Source: Planctomycetota bacterium
Lineage (GTDB): Bacteria > Planctomycetota > Phycisphaerae > Sedimentisphaerales > UBA12454
Assembly (NCBI GenBank): GCA_018828825.1
Contig: JAHJUV010000035.1
Span: forward strand, 1 to 40,643
DNA: 40,643 bases
Direction of reading: 5' to 3'
Shown here: piece after piece, positions 1-7,868 of the stretch
Layout: each line of letters begins with the position of its first letter
How positions within the stretch are numbered: position 1 is the stretch's first letter
Translations under genes and position numbers: made by a program
The notes under the pieces: model-generated
Told to the model about the DNA's origin: nothing
Seen by the model: the letters and a program-made list of their open reading frames with translations, nothing else
The model's database searches: none

Positions 1-1051
1 CTCGATTAAGAACAGCGAAGCCGATTATCGCAGCCGAATTTCCTCAGCCAAGAGAAGCAGAAGGCTCGCCGATGCGGGCAGAATTCAGGAAATAGACGTT
101 GACCGGGCCGTCCAAAGCGAATTAAGCTCCCGTCAGGGGTGGATTAAGGCAACACAATCATACAAAGGACAGCTTGATTCCTTTAAGACTTTTCTTGGCC
201 TGCCGCCGGATGCTTTGGTTGAGCTGGACCCAAACGAGCTTAAAGTGCTAACGGAATCAACAAAACAGCTTGTCAATCAAATGACCGAAGAGGATAATCC
301 ACCTGACAGTAATCAGAATTTTACCAGTGAACTTGTCGAACTGCTTGAGCCGGATTACAAAAACGCAGGCCCCTACGAAATGGAAGAGGCCCTGGCAATA
401 AAACTGGCTTTCGGCAACAGATATGACCTGAAAGAAACAGATGGTCAGGTTTATGATGCTCAAAGGGCTGTTATTGTCGCGGCGGATGCCTTGGGAGCGG
501 AACTGACCTTTTTAGGTTCGGCTGATATTGGTTCAAGAAGAGACCTAGGCGATGCCACTTCCGACAACTCCAGATTTGTAGCCAATAGAGGAGTATTTTC
601 GACATTGCTGACTATTGACTTGCCTTTTGAAAGAACCGCCGAAGCTGTCAATTATCGAAAGAGCTTCATCAGTCTCGAACAAGCGGTTCGAAATGTACAG
701 GCAATGGAAGATAAAATAAAAACAGAGGTCAGAAACACGCTTCGCGATTTGCTTGAAGCAAGAGAAAAAATGCATATACAGGCAAAAGCCGTGAATGTAG
801 CTCAAAAACGAGTCAGAAGCGTCAATTTGTTTCTCGAAGCAGGAAGAGCACAGACACTTGATCTGCTTGATGCTCAAGACGATTTATTGTTAGCACAAGA
901 CTCGCTTACAACTTCAGTGATTGACTATCGGATAGCAGAGCTGAATATCCAGCGTGATATGGGTGTTTTACAGGTTAATGAAAAAGGGTTATGGAAAGAA
1001 TATTCGCCAGGAGGTAATCAAAATGTCAAAGAAGAAAATATATATAATTAG
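1..1051 (+). CDS. TolC-family outer membrane efflux protein, 5' truncated
   Basis: The frame is open from base 2 to the stop at 1049-1051, so the start lies before the window; about 349 residues are visible. The sequence is rich in long amphipathic helices with repeated heptads, as in the TolC/OEP family. The stretch from GRIQEIDVDRA to SFKTFLGLPP and the later pair LEAGRAQTLDLLDAQDDLL are typical of the second helical hairpin that builds the periplasmic tunnel. The role is export through the outer membrane as the third part of a tripartite pump. The stop codon lies inside the next gene, whose start is at 1023, which suggests translational coupling. An internal ATG should not be taken as the start because the homologous sequence continues upstream of it. 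The substrate cannot be read from the sequence. Confidence 0.85.
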   Translation, partial: SIKNSEADYRSRISSAKRSRRLADAGRIQEIDVDRAVQSELSSRQGWIKATQSYKGQLDSFKTFLGLPPDALVELDPNELKVLTESTKQLVNQMTEEDNPPDSNQNFTSELVELLEPDYKNAGPYEMEEALAIKLAFGNRYDLKETDGQVYDAQRAVIVAADALGAELTFLGSADIGSRRDLGDATSDNSRFVANRGVFSTLLTIDLPFERTAEAVNYRKSFISLEQAVRNVQAMEDKIKTEVRNTLRDLLEAREKMHIQAKAVNVAQKRVRSVNLFLEAGRAQTLDLLDAQDDLLLAQDSLTTSVIDYRIAELNIQRDMGVLQVNEKGLWKEYSPGGNQNVKEENIYN

Positions 1052-2798
1052 TCTTGCCATTATTATCCCAGTGATAATTATTGCAGCCGGCATGCTTCTG
1101 AAAGGCAGCGGTAAAGATGAGGCCGACGGTCCTGTATATAAGGTTAAACGCGGTCCACTGACTATAAGCTTCGTCGAATCAGGCACCATAAAAGCCAGAG
1201 AACAAACTATTATTAAAAACGAAGTCGAGGGAAGAACTTCAATTATATCCATTATACCCGAGGGAACACAGGTTAAAGAAGGAGACCTGCTCGTCGAACT
1301 CGACGTCAGTTCACTGGAAGACAAAAAAGTCGACCAGGAAATCAGCGTCCAGAACACCGAGGCCTCATACATCGGCGCCAAGGAGAATTTGGCAGTTACT
1401 GAAAATCAGGCAAAAAGCGATGTCGCCTTGGCAACACTCACTCTCGAATTCTCCCGGCAGGACCTCGAAAAATATATCAGTGGAGAATATCCATATGAAC
1501 TCGACAAATCGGAAGCTGAAATTGGTCTTGCTGAAGAAGAATTGACCCGGGCAGAGGAAACTTTAAAGTGGTCAAAACAACTTTATGAGGAAAAATATAT
1601 TTCTCAAACAGAACTGCAGGCAGATGAACTGTCAAAAAAGAAAAAAACGCTGGACGTTGAATTAGCAAAAAAAAGCAAAAATCTTCTTAAAGATTATACC
1701 TACCAGCGTAAGCTGGCTCAATTAAAAAGCGACGTCTCACAGGCTGAAATGGCGATGGAGCGAACAGAACGCAAGGCCAATGCCAATGTAATCCAGGCCC
1801 AGGCAGAACTGAAAGCAAGAGAGTCAGAATATGAGCGTCAAAAGGATAAACTTAAGAAAGTTGAAGACCAGATATCCAAAACAAAAATTTATGCTCCAAC
1901 AGACGGACTCGCTATATATGCAACCAGCGCAACAGGACGGTGGTGGCAAAACGAACCTTTAGCAGAAGGAACGGAAGTTCAGGAAAGAGAGGAGTTAATT
2001 TATCTTCCCACCGGCAATTCATCTAAAGCTGAAGTTACTATACACGAATCAAATCTGAAAAAAACCAGCAAGGGTATGCCGGCAATTATCACCATTGACG
2101 CAATACCGGGAAAAACATTCTACGGCACAGTAGAAACCATCGCCCCGCTGCCGGATGCGCGAAGTATGTGGATGAATCCGGATTTGAAGGTTTATAAAAC
2201 CGAAATTTATATCGACGGCAACGACCCAATGCTGAGAACCGGAATGAGTTGCCAGACGGAAATAATCGTTCAACAATTAGAAGATGCACTTTATGTCCCT
2301 CTTCAGGCAGTTATACGGATTGGAAAAGAGCCTACTGTTTATGTCAAAAAAGGAAACGCATCCGAACCCCAAACTATAAAAACAGGATTCGATAATAACA
2401 AAATGATTCATATTCTTGAAGGTATCGATGAAGGCCAGGTTGTTTTGTTAAACCCGCCATTAAAATCGGCTGGTGTGGATTCAGAAAACAGGAATCTGCC
2501 TGAACAAACATCAGAAGATAATACTGATGGAATCCGCCAAAAAGTCTCTGAACGCCTTAAGAACATATCAAAAGATAAGTCTCTCGCAGAGGCCAATCAA
2601 CCGGCAAATGCCGAGTCGCCGGATATGCAAAAGTCAAAAGAACAATCAGAAAATCTCGATCCTGAAAAGGCTAAAGAAATGCGGAAAAAATTAGAGCAAA
2701 TGTCTCCGGAAGAAAGGAAAAAGGCCATGGGTCAAACGCAAGGCAGCAACAGATCCTCAGGTTCCAGAAGACAGAACAGAAGCAAAGAAAGCCAATAA
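1023..2798 (+). CDS. HlyD/MacA-family periplasmic adaptor of an efflux pump
   Basis: This is a membrane-fusion protein of 591 residues linking an inner-membrane ABC transporter to the TolC-like channel. The ATG at 1023 is preceded by AGGAGG at the right distance and overlaps the end of the upstream gene, so it is preferred to the ATG at 954. Residues about 5-25 form the single N-terminal membrane anchor. The first half of a lipoyl-like domain follows, then a long coiled coil (about 105-290) rich in Glu, Lys and Ala, then the second half of the lipoyl domain and the beta-barrel region (about 290-480). Unusual for MacA is a charged tail of roughly 90 residues ending with KAKEMRKKLEQMSPEERKKA and a basic Ser/Arg stretch; its function is unknown. 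It abuts the ATPase gene. Confidence 0.9.
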   Translation: MSKKKIYIISLAIIIPVIIIAAGMLLKGSGKDEADGPVYKVKRGPLTISFVESGTIKAREQTIIKNEVEGRTSIISIIPEGTQVKEGDLLVELDVSSLEDKKVDQEISVQNTEASYIGAKENLAVTENQAKSDVALATLTLEFSRQDLEKYISGEYPYELDKSEAEIGLAEEELTRAEETLKWSKQLYEEKYISQTELQADELSKKKKTLDVELAKKSKNLLKDYTYQRKLAQLKSDVSQAEMAMERTERKANANVIQAQAELKARESEYERQKDKLKKVEDQISKTKIYAPTDGLAIYATSATGRWWQNEPLAEGTEVQEREELIYLPTGNSSKAEVTIHESNLKKTSKGMPAIITIDAIPGKTFYGTVETIAPLPDARSMWMNPDLKVYKTEIYIDGNDPMLRTGMSCQTEIIVQQLEDALYVPLQAVIRIGKEPTVYVKKGNASEPQTIKTGFDNNKMIHILEGIDEGQVVLLNPPLKSAGVDSENRNLPEQTSEDNTDGIRQKVSERLKNISKDKSLAEANQPANAESPDMQKSKEQSENLDPEKAKEMRKKLEQMSPEERKKAMGQTQGSNRSSGSRRQNRSKESQ

Positions 2799-3482
2799 AT
2801 GATGGATATAGTAAAATTCGATAATATCCGTAAAATATATGAAATGGGTGCCGAGCAGGTAAAGGCTCTAAATGGCATAAGCCTGTCTATTCAGAAAGGG
2901 AGCTTTTGGGCAATTATGGGTCCCAGCGGTTCCGGCAAAAGTACAATGATGAACATTCTCGGCTGCCTTGACCGTCCCACTTCAGGACGGTATTTTCTTG
3001 AAGATAAAGATGTAAGCACATTAAACGACGACGCGCTAAGCGAGATCAGGCTAAAATATATAGGTTTTATCTTTCAAAGCTTTAATTTGATTCCACAATT
3101 AACCGTTCAGAAAAATATCGAACTGCCTCTTTATTATCTCGGATGGGATGCAATTAAAAGTAGTCGCCGAGCAGAAGAATTAGCTCATAAAGTGGGACTT
3201 GAAGACCGCCGGGCCCATCGTCCTTCGGAATTATCTGGAGGCCAGATGCAGAGGGTAGCTGTCGGGCGAGCTTTAGCTGCAGACCCCCATATTATTCTCG
3301 CAGATGAACCAACAGGTAATCTGGACAGTACTACCGGCAATCAGATTATGGAGCTTCTTGCTGAACTTAACAACGAAGGCACAACCATTATTATGGTAAC
3401 ACACGAATCCTATATCGCCTCTTTCACTCAAAATAGACTGCATATGAAAGACGGCAAAATAGAGAATATCGAAGAAGGCTGA
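2799..3482 (+). CDS. MacB/LolD-type ABC transporter ATP-binding protein
   Basis: This 227-residue nucleotide-binding subunit powers the pump by ATP hydrolysis on the cytoplasmic face. All motifs are intact: Walker A GPSGSGKST near residue 41, a Q-loop in GFIFQSFNLIP, the signature LSGGQMQR, Walker B IILADEPTGNLDS and the H-loop in MVTHE. The pattern (ADEPTGNLDS, short length, no fused membrane domain) fits the MacB/LolD/FtsE group that works with FtsX-type permeases rather than with rotary-type exporters. The start ATG directly follows the stop of the adaptor gene; a second ATG at 2802 is an equal alternative. The permease gene follows after 4 bases, so the four genes form one operon. Confidence 0.93.
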   Translation: MMDIVKFDNIRKIYEMGAEQVKALNGISLSIQKGSFWAIMGPSGSGKSTMMNILGCLDRPTSGRYFLEDKDVSTLNDDALSEIRLKYIGFIFQSFNLIPQLTVQKNIELPLYYLGWDAIKSSRRAEELAHKVGLEDRRAHRPSELSGGQMQRVAVGRALAADPHIILADEPTGNLDSTTGNQIMELLAELNNEGTTIIMVTHESYIASFTQNRLHMKDGKIENIEEG

Positions 3483-3486
3483 TAAT

Positions 3487-4755
3487 ATGCATCAATCAAG
3501 ATTTATAAGAAATATATGGCTCGGAATTGAAAACCTGCTGCTGCACAAACTACGCTCATTTCTCACAATGCTCGGTGTTGTATTTGGCGTCGGCAGTGTC
3601 GTCGCGATGTTGGCGGTAGGAGAAGGTGCAAGTAAAGATGCCTTACGACAAATTCAGAAACTCGGCAGTAACAATATAATCGTCAATTCCGTTAAGTCTG
3701 TTGAAGAAGAGTCTTCAACCACAGAACATTCCCGTATGAGTATATATGGCCTGACTTATCTTGATTATGAGCGAATAAGTGAAAGTTTCCCGAATGTTCA
3801 ACAGATTGCACCTGCTAAATTGATACGTAAGGAATCCCGCCTTGGGTCCAATGTACTCGAACTCAGAATAGTCGGCACCACAGACGAATGGTTCGAGCTG
3901 GTCCCCCGGCAGATACTTGCAGGAAGAGTTTTCAATGCCGAAGATGTCCGGGGAACTTCGGCGGTAGCTGTACTGACCGAATACGGGGCAAGAAAATTAC
4001 TGGCGACAAAAAATACTATCGGCCAAACCGTGCGAATAGGCGGAGATACCTTTGAGGTCATTGGAATTATAAAAAGTGAAACGGGTCAGGCTGGAAACAT
4101 TCAGATACCTGACCAGCAAATAGACGCCTATATACCACTCGTTACTGTTCGGAAATACTTTGGGGACGTATTCAGTAAAAGAACTTCCGGCGGCAGAACA
4201 CGTGAATTGGTCGAACTGCATCAAATTATCGCACAAGTCGATAAAACAGACAACGTCGAAGCAACCGCAGCAGGTATCGAACGGATGCTGCAGAACTTCC
4301 ACAAGAAAAAAGACTACGAAGTCAGCGTTCCTTTGGCCCTGCTGAAACAAGCTGAAGCTACCAAACGAAGGTTTAATATCGTACTCGGCTCGATTGCAAG
4401 TATAAGCCTGCTTGTAGGCGGTATAGGCATTATGAATATTATGCTGGCCTCGGTTACCGAAAGAACCCGTGAAATTGGTATCCGCCGAGCTATCGGCGCC
4501 AAGCGAAAACAAATTATTATTCAGTTCCTTATAGAAACCGTTGTACTTTCAACACTCGGAGGAATTGTCGGGCTTGTCATGGGAATCGTCATACCCACAA
4601 TTATCACTTACTTTACAAAAATGCCGACTGTAATAACACTCCAAAGTATTCTTCTGCCTTTGTTCATCAGCGTCGGAATAGGCATAATTTTCGGTCTGTA
4701 CCCTGCGATAAACGCCGCTAAAGTCGACCCAATCATAGCCTTAAGACACGAGTAA
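3487..4755 (+). CDS. MacB-type FtsX-family ABC permease
   Basis: This 422-residue integral membrane subunit has the layout of the MacB family: one transmembrane helix near residues 20-45, a large periplasmic domain (about 46-285) and three C-terminal helices (about 290-320, 345-370 and 385-410). Diagnostic stretches are LRSFLTMLGVVFGVGSVVAM near the N terminus, the ERTREIGIRRAIGA loop after the second helix and the YPAINAAKVDPIIALRHE end. In this family the permease transmits ATP-driven motion mechanically across the membrane to the adaptor and TolC rather than opening a classical pore. With the genes upstream it forms a complete MacAB-TolC-like exporter; macrolides, peptides and siderophores are all possible substrates. 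Confidence 0.92.
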   Translation: MHQSRFIRNIWLGIENLLLHKLRSFLTMLGVVFGVGSVVAMLAVGEGASKDALRQIQKLGSNNIIVNSVKSVEEESSTTEHSRMSIYGLTYLDYERISESFPNVQQIAPAKLIRKESRLGSNVLELRIVGTTDEWFELVPRQILAGRVFNAEDVRGTSAVAVLTEYGARKLLATKNTIGQTVRIGGDTFEVIGIIKSETGQAGNIQIPDQQIDAYIPLVTVRKYFGDVFSKRTSGGRTRELVELHQIIAQVDKTDNVEATAAGIERMLQNFHKKKDYEVSVPLALLKQAEATKRRFNIVLGSIASISLLVGGIGIMNIMLASVTERTREIGIRRAIGAKRKQIIIQFLIETVVLSTLGGIVGLVMGIVIPTIITYFTKMPTVITLQSILLPLFISVGIGIIFGLYPAINAAKVDPIIALRHE

Positions 4756-4868
4756 AACCGCTTTCGGTTTAAGAACCTTGATTAAACAAAATGAATTCGA
4801 CAATGCCATAAAGATATGTTACGAACTTAAACTACGGAAGCAGTTTTAATCAGAGCCGCGACCGCCTG

Positions 4869-4916
4869 CCCCGTGAGATGTTTACCCCGTGGGATGCTTA
4901 CCCCGTAAGATACGAA
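4869..4916. repeat. Three tandem 16-bp repeats
   Basis: Three consecutive units start with CCCCGT and are followed by GAGATGTTTA, GGGATGCTTA and AAGATACGAA. They lie in the gap between the permease gene and the next terminator-like hairpin. The purpose is unknown. Confidence 0.7.
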
Positions 4917-4935
4917 GTTATCTTATTCGGTTTAG

Positions 4936-4966
4936 CCCCATCATCACTATGATGGGGTCCGTTTTT
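4936..4966 (+). terminator. Probable intrinsic terminator of the efflux operon
   Basis: The arms CCCCATCAT and ATGATGGGG (4936-4957) form a 9-bp perfect stem with a short loop, followed by TCCGTTTTT on the + strand. It sits about 180 bases after the permease stop, the first such structure downstream of the operon. Confidence 0.65.
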
Positions 4967-5010
4967 ATGGCGGGGTTTTTATTTCTTTCGGCGGATGGCG
5001 GGGTTCTCAC

Positions 5011-5055
5011 CTTTCACACTCTTCACACTTTTCGCACCTTTCGCACCTTTCGCAC
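5011..5055. repeat. 9-bp tandem repeat across the 3' end of the release-factor gene
   Basis: Five 9-base units (CTTTCGCAC type, with CTTTCACAC and TCTTCACAC variants) run through the end of the gene on the - strand and continue past its stop codon at 5023. Read on the - strand each intact unit encodes Arg-Lys-Val, so unit gain or loss would change the tail length without a frameshift. Confidence 0.8.
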
Positions 5056-5394
5056 TTTTCTCCTCTTTCTTCTGTCTTTCTGCTTCCTGATTTTTGCTAT
5101 CTGTTTCGCTTGTGGGCTTTCTTTGCCCAGTGTCTTATTTTCCAACAATTCGCAAAGTTGTTTTCTCGCGTAATAACGGTTCAGTCCCTGACTTCGGCTT
5201 TTTTGAACCTTTACCGCCAGTCCGCTCGGCGTATGTTTTAGATGAACACAGGACGAAGTTTTATTTACTTTCTGACCGCCGGGGCCGGCGCTGCGAACGA
5301 ATTTCTCCTCCAAATCACTCTCAAACAGACCGCACCCAACCATCCGCTTTGCAAGCTCTTGTGCCTTTCTTGTTGTTGTTCCAAAGTTAATCAT
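5023..5394 (-). CDS. ArfB/YaeJ-like peptide chain release factor family protein
   Basis: The 123-residue product carries the release-factor catalytic motif in RSAGPGGQKVNKTSS (GGQ near residues 39-41), which places the hydrolysing loop at the peptidyl-tRNA ester bond. It lacks the stop-codon recognition domains of RF1/RF2. After the catalytic domain comes a strongly basic tail beginning near AKIRKQKDRRKRR. In ArfB such a tail enters the empty mRNA channel of stalled ribosomes, so a ribosome-rescue role is likely by analogy. The last 12 residues are four RKV units made by a 9-bp DNA repeat, which is unusual for the family. The ATG at 5394 is the first good start; no strong ribosome binding site is visible. 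It could also be a PrfH-like factor, but the basic tail favours ArfB. Confidence 0.8.
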   Translation of the reverse strand: MINFGTTTRKAQELAKRMVGCGLFESDLEEKFVRSAGPGGQKVNKTSSCVHLKHTPSGLAVKVQKSRSQGLNRYYARKQLCELLENKTLGKESPQAKQIAKIRKQKDRRKRRKVRKVRKVRKV

Positions 5395-5439
5395 ATAAAC
5401 CGTCTATTGCATTTTAGGGCATTTAATTGTTTGCCCTGT

Positions 5440-5991
5440 CTATTTCTTAATTATTGCGTCTAGTGATTCGGGGTCGGTTAGTAGCATCTTGATTAAGTCG
5501 CCACGTGCAAGTCCCCAATTGCTCAATCCCAAATCTTTTCGCATGGCTTGGAGAATATCGTCCATTAATAAAAGATTGCTTGGGTCTTGGTTTGCACCAA
5601 TTCTGCGAAATGCACTGTAATGCCGAAGCACATCAGGTGCTCCCCACAACATCACCCCAGTCGTAAAGTCGAAGAAGAAATCTTCTAGTTTTTTGGACGC
5701 ACTCGCATCCTGAGTTTTCAATTTTCCTTGATTACGTAGAAAGCCCACAACCTGTGTGATGAATTCAGTATAGAGTTTTGTCTTATTTGGGCGATGCAAT
5801 TCCGCAATCTCGCGTGCTTTGGCGTGTTGCTGCGATGTAACTATGGCAACAATACCAGCGATAATGGCAGCAGTGATATGGGAAGGCTGATCCATCATCT
5901 TGGGGAAAAGTTGAGTAAGTAACCAGTAAATTACTACTAAAACAACGAAGCAGAGCAGAGCGAAACCAGCAAGTTTTACTATATGTTTCAT
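5440..5991 (-). CDS. Hypothetical membrane-anchored protein
   Basis: I do not recognise this 183-residue protein. Two hydrophobic segments (about residues 6-27 and 40-54) suggest a membrane hairpin, with the remaining ~125 residues probably cytoplasmic and helical. The latter contain KTKLYTEFITQVVGFL, an FFFDFTTGVMLWGAPDVLRHY stretch and a C-terminal MRKDLGLSNWGLARGDLIKM region. The arrangement of short membrane anchor plus helical body occurs in many uncharacterised proteins of mobile or accessory regions. The start is ATG at 5991 without an obvious ribosome binding site. The gene is separated from both neighbours and probably monocistronic. Confidence 0.6.
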   Translation of the reverse strand: MKHIVKLAGFALLCFVVLVVIYWLLTQLFPKMMDQPSHITAAIIAGIVAIVTSQQHAKAREIAELHRPNKTKLYTEFITQVVGFLRNQGKLKTQDASASKKLEDFFFDFTTGVMLWGAPDVLRHYSAFRRIGANQDPSNLLLMDDILQAMRKDLGLSNWGLARGDLIKMLLTDPESLDAIIKK

Positions 5992-6090
5992 TTTATGGTA
6001 CCTAACAATAATTACACAGTTTTTATAACAAGTTCCCGTTGCTTCTTTTCATTTTCCGCAATAAAAATAGGTGTATTGGTGTATCAACAC

Positions 6091-6762
6091 TTATAAATGG
6101 TCTCCAACCATCACAGATATTGCAGAATCAAATCTTTCGTCCGCCCCTCTACTAGATCCTTGCCGTCTTTCTGGTGCAATGCTGGCAGATAAGCCGACTT
6201 CCTTTAATGTCTCAACGAGTGCACTAGCTACTTTCAATCCTCGTGGATCTGAGCTAGTAAGAATAGCTATCCTTGATACACTGAAAGACATACCATAGGT
6301 GACAGGGTAACGATTAATAGCACACCCTGCACCATTAGGCCCCAACGCTTCTGCTATCTGGTTTGCCAACCGCGTACTTTCAAAATTACCGTTTGTTGAA
6401 AATACAGCAATTGATTGTTTATCTCCAGATTTCGGAAGAACTGACCAATTAGACATCCGTTCTGTTATTATGCGTTGTTGTTCTGGTGTTAGGTTTCTCC
6501 ATGCAAGTTTTGCCTTTAATTCTTCAGCAGCTAAGTTGGCTTTAGCGGCTCGCTCATTTGCTTCTGCCGCTTTTTTATTCGCAACCGTAATTCGTTCCTG
6601 GGTATTTAATTCATTAATTTTTGCATATCTGTCTTTCACTACGCCAGTCAAGTACAATCCTATAGATCCAGCTACAGTAGCTGTTAAAGCGATCAGCACG
6701 ATAATATTTAATATATTATGCATTGTATTTGCTGTAGATTCGGACAAATCAAAAATTGACAT
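6091..6762 (-). CDS. Hypothetical membrane protein with coiled coil
   Basis: The function of this 223-residue protein is not known to me. One transmembrane helix lies near residues 17-40. An Ala/Glu/Lys-rich coiled coil (about 55-95) follows, then a compact C-terminal domain (about 100-223) with alternating strands and helices, seen in SIAVFSTNGN, SVSRIAILTSSDPRGLKVAS and VETLKEVGLSASI. That region resembles an alpha/beta domain but shows no catalytic motif I can name. The ATG at 6762 has a weak AGGAA element upstream. It shares strand and type with the gene at 5440-5991, but a gap of about 100 bases separates them, so a common transcript is possible but unproven. Confidence 0.6.
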   Translation of the reverse strand: MSIFDLSESTANTMHNILNIIVLIALTATVAGSIGLYLTGVVKDRYAKINELNTQERITVANKKAAEANERAAKANLAAEELKAKLAWRNLTPEQQRIITERMSNWSVLPKSGDKQSIAVFSTNGNFESTRLANQIAEALGPNGAGCAINRYPVTYGMSFSVSRIAILTSSDPRGLKVASALVETLKEVGLSASIAPERRQGSSRGADERFDSAISVMVGDHL

Positions 6763-7239
6763 GCTCTTTATTCCTACCTATTCTTAATTTCCCTTTTGTG
6801 ACTAGGCGAATGTTTCCATTTTTTCCTGCCTGCCTTTTTTTAATTTCCGTTGCTGTTTCCTCGACGTTTACCCGCCGTCAGGTGGTTTTTACGTTAACCG
6901 CAAGACGATATACGAAACGAGCCTCGCAACCGCAACCATTCACCGTTCTATTCTACTCCTTTCCCCTCCAACTTTACCCGCCTTAGTTCGGCGGGTCAAC
7001 ACGTTTTTTACCTTAATAAATCCGCGAAATCTGCGGTTAAAAAGGGGTGCCGTAACCGTGTCTTGTTTCAACGAAGGCTGACTATGTCAGACTGTGGACA
7101 AAGCATAATGGCTGGCACAGAAATTTATTTCGAGTACAGCCATTGCTTTGAACACAAAGGGCTACGATTTATCGGAGAACTCGTTGAAACAAACAGTGTT
7201 AATCCGTGCCTGCCCTGCCTGTCCTGAGTTTATCGAAGG
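6763..7239. other. Gene-free stretch with repeat sequences
   Basis: No credible gene is seen on either strand. The stretch holds the foldback element at 7063-7192 and, next to it, a copy of the TCCTGAGTTTATCGAAGG sequence (about 7222-7239), a variant of a short dispersed repeat common in environmental bacterial genomes. The rest is unremarkable. Confidence 0.5.
7063..7192. repeat. Nested foldback element
   Basis: The outer arms TTGTTTCAACGA (7063-7074) and TCGTTGAAACAA (7181-7192) are perfect inverted repeats. Inside them a second pair, CAAAGCATAATGGCTG (7099-7114) and CAGCCATTGCTTTG (7137-7150), is also inverted. The whole could fold into a long interrupted hairpin as DNA or RNA. A MITE or a small structured RNA are both possible; no coding frame lies within. 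Confidence 0.6.
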
Positions 7240-7326
7240 GGCGATGACCGGATTGGAGCAAAGCGCAATCCCGATTTATCGGGACTCGCCCAAAGGACTA
7301 CCATTGGCCCGACAGGCTTAGCTTCT
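7240..7326 (-). pseudogene. Broken 5S rRNA fragment with palindrome insertion
   Basis: The segment 7285-7326 matches the intact 5S at 8172-8216 almost base for base (GACTACCATTGGCCCGACAG against GACTACCATCGGCCCGACAG), and 7240-7249 matches the 5S 3' region. Between them about 36 foreign bases contain the palindrome TCCCGATTTATCGGGA (7269-7284). The 5' half of the 5S is missing, cut next to the IS200-type element. Confidence 0.75.
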
Positions 7327-7366
7327 TTTTAAAAGTAAAGAACCACCAGTTAAAACTGGTGGCATT

Positions 7367-7795
7367 TTAGAATTCAAGCAGAGCTTGCCCGCTGTCTTCT
7401 TTACCCTGCATTTCGATATATTTTCTTATCGTCGACTCACTTATGCCAACCGTTGATACAAAGTAACCACGCGACCAAATGCCACTTTTAGCCCAGTATA
7501 CCTTGTCTAAAAACGGAAACTTATTACGCATACGCAAGCCGGTTTTGGCTTTCACCATTTTAACCACATCACTTATCGACATTTTTGGCGGTATTGAGAG
7601 CAATATATGAACATGGTCAGAATCCGTATTTACTTCAATTACCTCTATCTCAGGGATCTGCTTGCCAATACCAATAATCATACTTTTGAGGTATTCGCCA
7701 AAACCGTCTTTCAGTATTTTCCGCCTGTATTTGGTCGCTATTACCAAATGATAGCGAGTATAATAAACGCAATGCCCCTGTTTTCTGTAATCCAT
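7367..7795 (-). CDS. tnpA: IS200-type tyrosine transposase TnpA
   Basis: The 142-residue length is normal for the IS200/IS605 Y1 transposases. The HUH metal-binding motif is present as DHVHILLSI (near residues 60-68), and the likely nucleophilic tyrosine is in STIRKYIEMQ (about residue 127). The N terminus YYTRYHLVIATKYRR is the usual first strand. The enzyme cuts and rejoins single-stranded DNA as a dimer, moving the element between lagging-strand templates. All catalytic features look intact, so it may be active. A hairpin directly upstream of the ATG may limit translation, as known for IS200. The C terminus (GKEDSGQALLEF) ends close to the right-end hairpin. Confidence 0.92.
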   Translation of the reverse strand: MDYRKQGHCVYYTRYHLVIATKYRRKILKDGFGEYLKSMIIGIGKQIPEIEVIEVNTDSDHVHILLSIPPKMSISDVVKMVKAKTGLRMRNKFPFLDKVYWAKSGIWSRGYFVSTVGISESTIRKYIEMQGKEDSGQALLEF

Positions 7796-7796
7796 A

Positions 7797-7815
7797 CTTC
7801 TGGTTATACCAGAAG
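7797..7815 (-). promoter_or_regulatory. Hairpin covering the tnpA translation start region
   Basis: CTTCTGG and CCAGAAG form a perfect 7-bp stem with a 5-base loop one base upstream of the tnpA ATG on the - strand, so any ribosome binding site is buried. Repression of tnpA translation by a 5' stem-loop is known for IS200; here it is inferred. Confidence 0.55.
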
Positions 7816-7868
7816 ACAGCGGCTATTTCCATCCACCAGCCTTACTGGTGGTATTAAAATCGGAAGAA

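Larger units (their letters stand above)
7327..7860 (-). mobile_element. IS200-type insertion sequence
   Basis: The element has a single tyrosine transposase gene and subterminal hairpins on both sides instead of long inverted repeats. The right-end hairpin on the coding strand is at 7343-7362 (arms CCACCAGT and ACTGGTGG) and the left-end hairpin at 7833-7851 (arms CCACCAG and CTGGTGG). IS200/IS605 transposases recognise such hairpins in single-stranded DNA. The exact cleavage points are not certain, so the outer limits are approximate. No tnpB or omega RNA gene accompanies it. It adjoins a broken 5S rRNA copy. Confidence 0.75.

Noticed and set aside
4869..4916. CRISPR array
   Set aside because: Units are 16 bp, directly adjacent without spacers, and no cas gene is in the window.
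4889..5173. Open frame of 94 codons on the + strand with HTFRTFRTF repeats
   Set aside because: It is the antisense of the RKV-coding repeats of the release-factor gene.
6756..6986. Open frame of 76 codons on the + strand
   Set aside because: No ribosome binding site, low-complexity Phe/Leu/Ser composition, and overlap with the start of the - strand gene.
7063..7192. 6S RNA
   Set aside because: The long hairpin lacks a clear central bubble and the position gives no support; left as an unassigned foldback.
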